This document shows positions 1 through 8,363 of a DNA stretch of 64,000 nucleotides, one piece after another. Each line of letters opens with the position of its first letter. Positions within the stretch are counted from its first letter, which is position 1. Both the position numbers and the translations under genes were made by a program. The notes under the pieces are model-generated. The model was given only the letters and a program-made list of their open reading frames with translations. It made no database searches and was not told the DNA's origin. The stretch is from an uncultured Porphyromonadaceae bacterium (GTDB lineage Bacteria > Bacteroidota > Bacteroidia > Bacteroidales > Muribaculaceae), in the NCBI GenBank assembly GCA_905202215.1, contig CAJKRG010000004.1, forward strand, positions 47,866 to 111,865. Reading direction: 5' to 3'.

Positions 1-17
1 GGTTAAGAAAAAAATGC

Positions 18-25
18 TAACTTTG
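18..25 (+). promoter_or_regulatory. -7 element upstream of rplS
   Basis: TAACTTTG matches the Bacteroidota -7 consensus TAnnTTTG. The matching -33 element would lie before the window starts, so only half of the promoter can be seen. It leaves a leader of roughly 75 bases before rplS. Confidence 0.5.
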
Positions 26-106
26 CACCCGGTTTCGTAATCTCTGGCAGGACATGCAGCCTGCGAATATTGCGAATAATGTTAACATTATAAATCGATT
101 AGTACA

Positions 107-466
107 ATGGATTTGATTAAGATTGCCGAAGAAGCTTTCGCTACCGGCAAGCAGCACCCCGAATTCGCCGCCGGCGATACCATCACCGTCGCTTACCGTA
201 TCAAGGAAGGTAACAAGGAGCGTATCCAGCAGTATCGCGGTGTTGTAATCCGCATTTCGGGAGAAGGCGCCAAAAAACGTTTTACCGTTCGCAAGATGAG
301 CGACAATATCGGTGTAGAGCGTATCTTTCCCATCGAATCTCCTTTCATCGATTCGATTACCGTGAACAAATACGGTAAGGTTCGTCGCGCCAAACTTTAC
401 TATCTCCGCAACCTCACCGGCAAGAAAGCCCGTATCAAAGAGCGTCGCGTAGCTGTAAAGAAATAA
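107..466 (+). CDS. rplS: 50S ribosomal protein L19
   Basis: Structural protein of the large ribosomal subunit, located at the 30S/50S interface. The 119-residue product has the usual L19 length and layout: a short N-terminal helix, then a beta domain with the family-typical RIQQYRGVVI stretch, the GVERIFPIESPFI segment and a basic C-terminus (KARIKERR). The ATG at 107 gives the expected N-terminus MDLIKIAEEAF. It forms a single-gene unit: a -7 element lies upstream and a strong hairpin with a T-run directly follows. Identification is firm from the conserved core. Confidence 0.97.
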   Translation: MDLIKIAEEAFATGKQHPEFAAGDTITVAYRIKEGNKERIQQYRGVVIRISGEGAKKRFTVRKMSDNIGVERIFPIESPFIDSITVNKYGKVRRAKLYYLRNLTGKKARIKERRVAVKK

Positions 467-487
467 TTCTTCCCGGCACAGAACAAA

Positions 488-527
488 AAAAAGCATTCCG
501 CAGTTGAAAAACTCGGAATGCTTTTTT
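488..527 (+). terminator. rho-independent terminator of rplS
   Basis: Stem AAAGCATTCCG (490-500) pairs with CGGAATGCTTT (514-524), loop of 13 bases, followed by a T-run. It lies about 20 bases after the rplS stop. Confidence 0.85.
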
Positions 528-560
528 CTGTATTATGAATCAAACACCCTCTAAGAAAAC

Positions 561-591
561 TTGGAAATCGGGTAAAAATAACTTATCTTTG
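561..591 (+). promoter_or_regulatory. promoter of mdh
   Basis: TTGG (561-564), 19-base spacer, TATCTTTG (584-591). This fits the Bacteroidota -33/-7 pattern and gives a leader of about 50 bases before the mdh ATG. Confidence 0.65.
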
Positions 592-644
592 CCTTTGCAA
601 TACATAAAGCAACTAACATAACTATCAACCTATACTCTTAAACT

Positions 645-1571
645 ATGTCTAAAGTAACTGTTGTTGGCGCCGGTAATGTCGGTGCTACATGTGCAAATGT
701 TCTGGTAACCAACCAGGTAGCGGATGAAGTTGTTCTCCTCGACATCAAAGAAGGTGTATCTGAAGGCAAGGCTATGGATATCATGCAGACCGCCAATATT
801 CTCGGTCTGAATACCCGCCTCACCGGCGTGACCAACGACTATGCCAAGACCGCAGGAAGTGACGTGGTTGTCATCACATCGGGTATTCCCCGCAAACCCG
901 GTATGACTCGCGAAGAACTCATCGGTGTCAATGCAGGTATTGTAAAATCTGTTACTGACAATGTGCTCGCTCACTCGCCCAATGCCATCATCGTATGCGT
1001 AAGCAATCCTATGGATACCATGACATACCTGATTCACCGCGAGACCAAACTTCCCCGCAACCGCATCATCGGTATGGGTGGTGCACTCGACAGCGCCCGC
1101 TTCAAATATTTCCTCAGCATGGCACTTGGCGCCAATCCCAACGAAATAGAAGGTATCGTAATCGGTGGACATGGCGACACTACCATGATTCCTCTGAAGC
1201 GCTATGCTGCTTACCGTGGCATTCCCGCTTCAACCCTTATGCCGGCCGAGCAGCTTGATAAGGTAGCTGCCGACACTATGGTTGGCGGTGCTACACTCAC
1301 CAAGCTTCTGGGTACTTCCGCATGGTATGCTCCCGGTGCTGCCGCAGCACAGGTGGTGGCAGCCGTTCTTGGCGACCAGAAACGTCTGATCTCCTGCTCC
1401 GCTTTGCTCGAGGGTGAATATGGCGAAAAAGATCTCTGCATCGGTGTTCCCTGTATTCTTGGCCGCAACGGTATCGAGAAAATTGTAGAATTCGATCTCA
1501 ATGAAGAGGAAAAGGCTCTCTTCGCCGCTTCCGCAGCCGCTGTCCACAAAACCAATGCAGCTCTCAACTAA
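645..1571 (+). CDS. mdh: malate dehydrogenase (NAD)
   Basis: Interconverts malate and oxaloacetate with NAD(H) in the cytoplasm; in Bacteroidales this is part of the reductive branch leading to fumarate and succinate. The 308-residue protein belongs to the LDH-like MDH group. Visible features: Rossmann motif GAGNVG (residues 8-13), acidic residue after beta-2 (LLDIKEG, D33), substrate-binding arginines in the IPRKPGMTRE loop (81-90), VSNPMD (119-124) and the catalytic histidine in GGHGDTTMIP (H176). The IPRKPGMTRE loop is typical of malate rather than lactate specificity. It has its own promoter and a downstream hairpin. Confidence 0.95.
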   Translation: MSKVTVVGAGNVGATCANVLVTNQVADEVVLLDIKEGVSEGKAMDIMQTANILGLNTRLTGVTNDYAKTAGSDVVVITSGIPRKPGMTREELIGVNAGIVKSVTDNVLAHSPNAIIVCVSNPMDTMTYLIHRETKLPRNRIIGMGGALDSARFKYFLSMALGANPNEIEGIVIGGHGDTTMIPLKRYAAYRGIPASTLMPAEQLDKVAADTMVGGATLTKLLGTSAWYAPGAAAAQVVAAVLGDQKRLISCSALLEGEYGEKDLCIGVPCILGRNGIEKIVEFDLNEEEKALFAASAAAVHKTNAALN

Positions 1572-1599
1572 ACCTGAAGCTCCGAATAATCGTTAACAT

Positions 1600-1631
1600 A
1601 ACACGCGGGACGCTTTGCTTCCCGCGTGTTT
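1600..1631 (+). terminator. hairpin terminator after mdh
   Basis: An 11-bp GC-rich stem (AACACGCGGGA at 1600-1610, TCCCGCGTGTT at 1620-1630) with a 9-base loop sits 28 bases after the mdh stop. The T-run after it is short, so termination may be incomplete. Confidence 0.65.
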
Positions 1632-1669
1632 CATAACCGCAATACATATATAACTGACAATAAACACTA

Positions 1670-2152
1670 ATGAAAAGAATATCATTGATTCTCGCTTCGG
1701 CTGTAGTGCTTGTGTTTGGTTCATGCACATCGAAACAAGCCGAGCAGACAGCGACTCCCGAAGCCGGCACAGATGCTCCTTCAAGCGAATATGCCGCTCC
1801 TGCAGGTGTTGGTGGTAAGGTGATTGAGCTTACGGATGCCAACGAATATGCTCCTGGAGTGAAAGTCCCCCAGCTTACTGTGCTCGATTTTAATGCCGTA
1901 TGGTGCGGTCCCTGCCGTCAACTTACTCCGGTAGTGGAAGAACTTGCCGTGAAATATGAGGGTAAGGTCACATTCGTTTCGGTAGATGTCGATAAATTCG
2001 GTGATCTCTTCGAAGCATACCGTCTCGGCAATTCTATTCCTGTAGTGCTGTTCCTGTATCCCGACGGAAACAAGAAAGCATATGTCGGTACTGAAGATCT
2101 CCTTCCGGGCAATAAATTCGAGGCTCTAATAGACGAGGCCCTCTCAAAATAG
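1670..2152 (+). CDS. thioredoxin-family lipoprotein
   Basis: A 160-residue thioredoxin-fold protein predicted to be a lipoprotein: the N-terminus has a hydrophobic signal ending in the lipobox VFGSC (Cys19). A low-complexity linker of about 25 residues follows, then a thioredoxin domain with the active-site motif WCGPC (Cys79, Cys82), and the expected cis-Pro region at SIPVVLFLY. It probably reduces or exchanges disulfides in periplasmic or outer-membrane-associated proteins; the exact partner is unknown. The helicase gene starts 9 bases after its stop, so the two are probably co-transcribed, although no functional link is obvious. Confidence 0.85.
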   Translation: MKRISLILASAVVLVFGSCTSKQAEQTATPEAGTDAPSSEYAAPAGVGGKVIELTDANEYAPGVKVPQLTVLDFNAVWCGPCRQLTPVVEELAVKYEGKVTFVSVDVDKFGDLFEAYRLGNSIPVVLFLYPDGNKKAYVGTEDLLPGNKFEALIDEALSK

Positions 2153-2161
2153 GAAGATATC

Positions 2162-3469
2162 ATGAAGAAAAGAATTTCGGATCGTCTGGGCATTGAGAAT
2201 CTGAATGATATGCAGAAGGCAACCTTGAATCTGAAGGTGCCTGCGCGTATTTTGTTGCTTGCGCCGACAGGCAGTGGCAAGACACTCGCGTTCGCTCTGC
2301 CTTTCCTGCGTTCATTGCCGCGCCCGGGGCTTGGGCTAAGAGGACTTGTGATAGCCCCTACGCGCGAACTGGTGCTCCAGACGGCCGAAGTTCTTCGTGT
2401 CCTTGCCGCACCGGAGCGTAAAACCGTTGCTCTTTACGGCGGTCATAGAGTGAGCGAGGAAACGGCATCCCTCGCCGGAAATCCCGATATTGCCGTTGCC
2501 ACTCCGGGTCGACTGCTCGATCATATCAGGCGCAATCACATAAATATCCATGACGTATGCTCGCTGGTGCTCGATGAGTACGATAAATCGCTCGAACTCG
2601 GCTTTCATGAAGAGATGCGGGCAATAGTAGGGCGACTCAAGCACCTTGATACTACAATTCTTACGTCGGCTACGTCCGGAGCCGAGTTGCCTGATTTTAT
2701 AAGGCCGGAAGGATTTGATGTTCTCGACTTTACATCGGCGGGACAGCCCAAAGTCGAGATCCTGAAAGTAAAGTCAGAGGCTGCAGATAAAATAGATACG
2801 CTCGATGCTTTAATGCGGTCTTTGCAGCCTCATAAGACCATCGTTTTTGTCAATCACCGCGATGCCGCCGAACGTGTTTTCGGTCATCTGTCGAAAGCCG
2901 GATTCCCTGTCGCGCTCTATCATGGAGGTATGGAACAGCCGATGCGTGAACAGTCGCTTGCTCTGTTCGAAAACGGATCGGCTACTATTCTGGTCTCTAC
3001 AGATCTCGCGGCCCGAGGTCTCGACATCGACAGCGTGGATGCTGTCGTCCACTATCACCTGCCTCCGACACCGGAGAACTGGACGCATCGTAATGGCCGT
3101 ACAGCCCGTATGGGAGCCGAAGGCCGTGTGTTTGTCATTGTATCTGATGCAGATAAAATACCGGAATATATTACTTTTGAGGGTGAGTTCGATCCAAAGA
3201 GTGGGGTCGGTCTACCTGTGATTCGGGCCGCTATGCGTACTCTTTATTTCAATGCCGGTAAAAAAGATAAGATTTCAAAAGGCGATATCGCCGGTTTTCT
3301 CATAGCCAAAGCATCTCTTGAACCATCGGAAATAGGCAGAATAGTGCTGAAAGATCATGGTGCGTATGTAGCTGTTCCGTCAGCCAAAGCCCGCGATATC
3401 ATAAAGGCCCTCCAGCCTCATAAGATCAAGAATAAGCGTGTGAGAGTGACACAGGTCATCAGCGGATAA
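2162..3469 (+). CDS. DEAD-box ATP-dependent RNA helicase, DbpA-like
   Basis: A 435-residue RNA helicase. Motifs in order: I APTGSGKT (34-41), Ia PTRELVLQ, Ib TPGRLLD, II DEYD (138-141) in place of DEAD, III SAT, V STDLAARGLDI and VI HRNGRTARMG. The last 75 residues (LYFNAGKKDKISKGDIAGF ... HGAYVAVP ... KRVRV) match the DbpA-type RNA-binding domain, which in E. coli targets 23S rRNA helix 92, so a role in large-subunit assembly is likely. The Ala-to-Tyr change in motif II is unusual, but the catalytic D-E-x-D acids are retained. A possible RBS (AGGAAG) precedes the ATG. Confidence 0.88.
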   Translation: MKKRISDRLGIENLNDMQKATLNLKVPARILLLAPTGSGKTLAFALPFLRSLPRPGLGLRGLVIAPTRELVLQTAEVLRVLAAPERKTVALYGGHRVSEETASLAGNPDIAVATPGRLLDHIRRNHINIHDVCSLVLDEYDKSLELGFHEEMRAIVGRLKHLDTTILTSATSGAELPDFIRPEGFDVLDFTSAGQPKVEILKVKSEAADKIDTLDALMRSLQPHKTIVFVNHRDAAERVFGHLSKAGFPVALYHGGMEQPMREQSLALFENGSATILVSTDLAARGLDIDSVDAVVHYHLPPTPENWTHRNGRTARMGAEGRVFVIVSDADKIPEYITFEGEFDPKSGVGLPVIRAAMRTLYFNAGKKDKISKGDIAGFLIAKASLEPSEIGRIVLKDHGAYVAVPSAKARDIIKALQPHKIKNKRVRVTQVISG

Positions 3470-3542
3470 GTGCTTTTTTTGCCTGAGGTGCAAACCAAAA
3501 CCGTTGTAAAATGGTTTTGAAGTAAACAAAATTCATCACACA

Positions 3543-6500
3543 GTGAACATCAGGAATGCCATAGGTGCTTTAAGCCGGATTCTCCTTTATGCATTGCTTT
3601 CCGTAGTCCTTCTTGTCTGCGGCATATTAGGTCTGGTATATTCTACATGGACACAGAATCTTGCTCGGGAGGCGATTGTCGGAAAAATGCGGGATATGCC
3701 GGGTGGTATGAGTCTTGCTCTCGACGCTTTCAGGCTGCATTTCCCCTTGCGGCTTGAGGTCGACGGCCTTTCGCTGACTCAGAACGGCGATACTGTGATC
3801 GGAGCCTCCCATTTTGAGACCGATATAAGGCTTCTTCCTCTTTTGCGAGGACGTGCTGAGATAGAAAATGCACTGCTGACAGACGGGCGCTATGTTATAG
3901 GTACTCCCGATTCACTGATGTATATGACCGTCGATGCTGATTCTCTTGTTCTCGCGCCTGCGGGCGTAGCCCTCTCCGACATGGATATAACTCTGGGAGA
4001 TGCCTTGATCTCCGGTGGTCGCCTGGCGATGGTCATACGTCCAGACACTTCGGCACCTACTCATCCGGCCCCGCCCACGAAAATGCGTATCAGGGCCCGA
4101 AATCTTACTCTGCGTGATTTCGATTATTCTATGCGCCTTATGCCTATGATTGATACGCTGTCGACACATATCACTCACGCTGTAGCCACTAATGGAGATA
4201 TCAATCTGTTTGAGCAGACAATAATGCTTGCCTCATTTGTCGGGAGCGGTCTGGACGCCCGTTATATAGTGCCGGACTCGGCAGCAATAGCGGTCGGGGG
4301 CCCATATCCTGATGAGGCAGAGGCGGTGTCCGACACTATCGTGTCGTCTAAGCCTTGGACAGTTAGCATAGATTCGATAGCTTTCGATAGATCGGCTGCT
4401 CTCTATGCCACAGCCGGTGTCAAGCCTCTCCCGGGACTTGATTTCGCATATATACAGGTCGATGATCTTAGTCTGAGACTGCATGATTTTTTTAACCGGG
4501 TCACAACGGTGCGGCTACCTCTTGAAGTCAGCGCACACGAACGCTGCGGTGTGCGCCTGAATGCTTCCGGAACTCTCGATATAGATTCGCTTGCTCTTAA
4601 TTTCCGCAATTTCCGACTGTCTACTCCGGATGGCACGGCAGCTGCATTTTCCGGTATGATGGGCATGGGCGATCTTGCCGCAGATCCGGCCCTTCCCCTT
4701 GCGCTCGAACTTGATGCCGCTTTCGCTCCTGTCGATCTTGGCCGAATGTTCCCGATGTTTTCAGCCTATCTTTCCGCCATTCCGTCGGCCGACGATATTC
4801 TGTTGAAAGCCGGCGTTTCGGGGACTTCCGGCGTTCTTGATATAGATACTCTTGAACTTCGTCTTAATCGTTGCCTTACTCTCCGAGCCGACGGCACGCT
4901 CCGAAATATGATGGATCCCGTCCGAATTGGCGGTCGGATAGATCTAAAAGGAAATATAATAAATGTCGATGGTCTGAAAAACAAATTTCTCACGCCGTCG
5001 ACAGCCAGAACGATTTCGATTCCTCCTATGACTCTTGCCGGACAGATAGGGATGGATGGCGGTATAGCCGACGGGCGTATTACGGCCCGCACGAAAGACG
5101 GCTCAATCCGTCTTGACGGCCGATGGAACAGCAACCGTGAGGATTATACAGCCAAAGTGAGTACCGATCGGTTTCCGGTGAATGCTTTCATGCCATTGCT
5201 GGGTGTCGGTGCCGTATCGGCAAATCTCGTGGCTGACGGTCACGGTTATGATCCGTTTGGCTCCGGCACAAGAATGGATGCAGATCTTGATGTGGCATCC
5301 GCGGTCTATCAGGGCGTGACATACAGGAATATCAGCGGTAAGGTACATCTTGCCGACGGAAATGCCGCAATAGACCTTGCCTCCGGCGATCCGGCTCTCG
5401 ATTTCGATCTGAATGCCTCCGGGAATCTGTCTGGTGACACTTATGTATGGACGGCTGACATACAGGGTCGTAATATCGACCTTGAGACGATGGGAGTGAT
5501 GACGGAGCCGTCTACACTTGAAATATATGCCAAGGCTGACGCGACGGTCGGTCCGGGCAAAAATGATATGAAGGCGCATGTAGTGCTCGGCGATCTTTTC
5601 TTCCGGCAGCACAGCGGCACAATCGGTCTTTCAGATGTCGATATCCATTTTGCAGCCGCCGACAGTCTTACATCGGCCGATATAACTAATCGGGATTTCA
5701 TGGCTTCTTTTTCGGCTCCGTGCAGTCTTGATACGCTTGGCGCACGATTCTCAAGGGCAGCGGACATTCTTAAGGAACAGATGGGATCCTATATGATAAA
5801 TATCGATACGCTATCGCAGACATTGCCGAGATTCGCGCTTGATGTGCGGCAGGGCCGTAACGGGTTGGTCAACGATATTCTCGCACCATCACGCATGTTA
5901 GTGCGGACTTTGCGTCTTAGCGCCGATAATGATTCCATTCTCGCCCTCGACGGTTCTGTGCTTGGTTTCAATACAGGATCGATGACACTCGATTCGGTAT
6001 TCGTCACCGCCCGACAGCATCATGAACACATGCATTTTGCCGCCGGTGTCGAGAACAGACCCGGCAATCTCGATCAGTGGCATCGAGTGGATCTGCTGGG
6101 ACGCGGCGAAAATAACAGCTTGCTTTTGCGCCTGAGTCAGCAGAATCTGAAAGGTGATACAGGATATGACCTCGGTCTCGTGGCGCGGGCGGAAGTGGCT
6201 GATTCAACCGTAACCGTAAATGTGAAACCGTATGATCCTACCATAGGCTACCAGCCCTGGAAGGTAAACGAGGACAACTTCATTTCCTATCGTATTCCCG
6301 ACCGGCATATCGATGCCAATCTGCGCATGCAGGGCGGAAACAGTGCGCTTGCCATATATACCGAGCATGCTTCCGATACCCATGATCAGGAGGATCTCGT
6401 TGTAAAACTGACGGATATTCATATTGCCGACTGGATAGCCCTCAATCCCTTCGCGCCTCCCGTAAAGGGTGATGTCAGCGCCGACATGCGCCTGAACCGT

Positions 6501-8363
6501 CAGGGCGACAGGCTTGTCGGCAAAGGATCGGTCGGTATTACCGATTTCAAATACGGCAGGGAAAAGGTTGCTGACTTCAAGGCCGATTTCGATATCTCGG
6601 CGACACCGTCGGGGACTGTCCGTGCAAGTGCCGATCTGCTTGTCGACGGTGTGAAGACTATTACTGTCAGAGGTGCTCTCAACGATACTACCGCGGTGTC
6701 GCCTATGGCTCTTGATTTCTCTATGATACATTTTCCTTTGGCGACTGTCAATCCATTCCTGCCTCAGGGTGTCGCCAAACTGTCCGGTATGCTCAACGGT
6801 CGGATGGATATTACGGGAAGTACGGAGAAACCTGTAGTCAACGGCTATCTTGATTTCGATTCAACGGCCGTGCGTCTGGCACTTACCGGCACTCCCTATA
6901 CGTTCAGTGAGGACAGCATACCCGTGCGTGACAATGTCGTTCAGTTCAAGAATTTCACTATCAGCGGCTGTAATGCCAATCCTCTCTCTGTCGATGGTTT
7001 TGTCGATTTCAAAAATATCGACAATATGAAGGTGAATCTTTCCATGAAAGCGCGCGACATGCAGATTGTCAACAGCCGCAAGGCCTCCAAGGGGGCCGAT
7101 GTCTATGGTAAGGCCTTTGTCGATATAGACGCTCATGCCGTAGGGTCGATGCGCCTGATGACGGTAGATGCCAGTCTCGGTATTCTTGCCGGTACAAACG
7201 TGACATATGTCATACCCGATGCGACAAATGCGATCGCCAACCGTTCTAACTCCGATATGGTGAAGTTCGTAAGTTTCGCAGACAGTACGGCGGTAGCCGT
7301 TGCCGACAGTCTGACAAATACCGGAATGGCCATGTTCCTTGATGCCAGACTCTCCGTGGAGAGCGGCTCGACAATCAGTGTCGATCTTTCGTCAGATGGA
7401 AAAAACAAGGTTCAGTTACAGCCTAACGGGCAGCTCGACTACACCATGACTCCTCTGAGCGACGGAAGACTTGTCGGCCGTCTTAATATCGACGGTGGTT
7501 TTGTCCGTTATTCGCAGCCGCCTATCATATCGGAAAAAATATTTAATTTCAACAGCGGAAGCTATGTGTCGTTTACAGGTGATATGATGAATCCGACTCT
7601 GAATGTGCATGCCGTCGATGTCCTGAAAGCAAATGTGACCCAGACCGGTCAGAATTCACGTCTGGTGAATTTCGATGTATCGCTTGGGGTTACGGGAACA
7701 CTCAATCAGATGAATGTAGCCTTCGATCTCTCGACCAACGACGATATGACCGTGGCCAACGAACTCGAATCAATGACTCCCGAGCAGCGTGCCAATCAGG
7801 CTATGAATCTGTTGCTCTATAACGTTTACACCGGACCCGGCACCAAGGCAAACGCTTCGCTCAGCGGCAATCCTTTGTTTTCGTTCCTGGAGTCGCAGGT
7901 CAATTCCTGGGCTGCGAACAATATCAAGGGTGTCGATATAAGTTTCGGAATAGATCAGTACGACCGCACTGTCGACGGGGCGACATCATCGACCATGAGA
8001 TATTCATATCAGGTGTCTAAATCGCTCTTCAACGATCGTATCAAGATTGTGGTCGGCGGAAATTACAGTACGGATGCGAATGCCGACGAAAATTTCTCGC
8101 AGAATCTCATTAACGATATTTCCTTCGAATACTTCCTCAACAAGACCAAGACAATGTATCTTCGTATTTTCCGGCATACCGGATATGAAAGCATTCTTGA
8201 AGGTGAAATTACGCAGACGGGCGTGGGCTTCGTATATCGTCGCAAGCTGCGACGCCTCGGCGATATGTTCCTTCCCCCGGGTGTGGTGCGCAGACGTGAG
8301 GAAGCCCGCCGGAAGGCTGAAGAGACTGTCGATACTAAATCCGAAAACACACAGCAGCCATGA
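3543..8363 (+). CDS. tamB: TamB-like translocation/assembly module protein (DUF490)
   Basis: A very long (1606-residue) envelope protein with one N-terminal membrane helix (about residues 8-30, LLYALLSVVLLVCGILGLVY) followed by repetitive beta-rich sequence typical of bridge-like AsmA/TamB proteins. The C-terminal few hundred residues correspond to the TamB/DUF490 domain. Such proteins span the periplasm and help outer-membrane protein insertion or phospholipid transport. The only reasonable start is GTG at 3543, giving MNIRNAIGAL before the helix. It overlaps the downstream tamL by 4 bases, and this pairing is itself diagnostic in Bacteroidota. No consensus promoter was recognised; a 7-bp inverted repeat (3496-3519) lies upstream. 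Confidence 0.88.
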   Translation: MNIRNAIGALSRILLYALLSVVLLVCGILGLVYSTWTQNLAREAIVGKMRDMPGGMSLALDAFRLHFPLRLEVDGLSLTQNGDTVIGASHFETDIRLLPLLRGRAEIENALLTDGRYVIGTPDSLMYMTVDADSLVLAPAGVALSDMDITLGDALISGGRLAMVIRPDTSAPTHPAPPTKMRIRARNLTLRDFDYSMRLMPMIDTLSTHITHAVATNGDINLFEQTIMLASFVGSGLDARYIVPDSAAIAVGGPYPDEAEAVSDTIVSSKPWTVSIDSIAFDRSAALYATAGVKPLPGLDFAYIQVDDLSLRLHDFFNRVTTVRLPLEVSAHERCGVRLNASGTLDIDSLALNFRNFRLSTPDGTAAAFSGMMGMGDLAADPALPLALELDAAFAPVDLGRMFPMFSAYLSAIPSADDILLKAGVSGTSGVLDIDTLELRLNRCLTLRADGTLRNMMDPVRIGGRIDLKGNIINVDGLKNKFLTPSTARTISIPPMTLAGQIGMDGGIADGRITARTKDGSIRLDGRWNSNREDYTAKVSTDRFPVNAFMPLLGVGAVSANLVADGHGYDPFGSGTRMDADLDVASAVYQGVTYRNISGKVHLADGNAAIDLASGDPALDFDLNASGNLSGDTYVWTADIQGRNIDLETMGVMTEPSTLEIYAKADATVGPGKNDMKAHVVLGDLFFRQHSGTIGLSDVDIHFAAADSLTSADITNRDFMASFSAPCSLDTLGARFSRAADILKEQMGSYMINIDTLSQTLPRFALDVRQGRNGLVNDILAPSRMLVRTLRLSADNDSILALDGSVLGFNTGSMTLDSVFVTARQHHEHMHFAAGVENRPGNLDQWHRVDLLGRGENNSLLLRLSQQNLKGDTGYDLGLVARAEVADSTVTVNVKPYDPTIGYQPWKVNEDNFISYRIPDRHIDANLRMQGGNSALAIYTEHASDTHDQEDLVVKLTDIHIADWIALNPFAPPVKGDVSADMRLNRQGDRLVGKGSVGITDFKYGREKVADFKADFDISATPSGTVRASADLLVDGVKTITVRGALNDTTAVSPMALDFSMIHFPLATVNPFLPQGVAKLSGMLNGRMDITGSTEKPVVNGYLDFDSTAVRLALTGTPYTFSEDSIPVRDNVVQFKNFTISGCNANPLSVDGFVDFKNIDNMKVNLSMKARDMQIVNSRKASKGADVYGKAFVDIDAHAVGSMRLMTVDASLGILAGTNVTYVIPDATNAIANRSNSDMVKFVSFADSTAVAVADSLTNTGMAMFLDARLSVESGSTISVDLSSDGKNKVQLQPNGQLDYTMTPLSDGRLVGRLNIDGGFVRYSQPPIISEKIFNFNSGSYVSFTGDMMNPTLNVHAVDVLKANVTQTGQNSRLVNFDVSLGVTGTLNQMNVAFDLSTNDDMTVANELESMTPEQRANQAMNLLLYNVYTGPGTKANASLSGNPLFSFLESQVNSWAANNIKGVDISFGIDQYDRTVDGATSSTMRYSYQVSKSLFNDRIKIVVGGNYSTDANADENFSQNLINDISFEYFLNKTKTMYLRIFRHTGYESILEGEITQTGVGFVYRRKLRRLGDMFLPPGVVRRREEARRKAEETVDTKSENTQQP

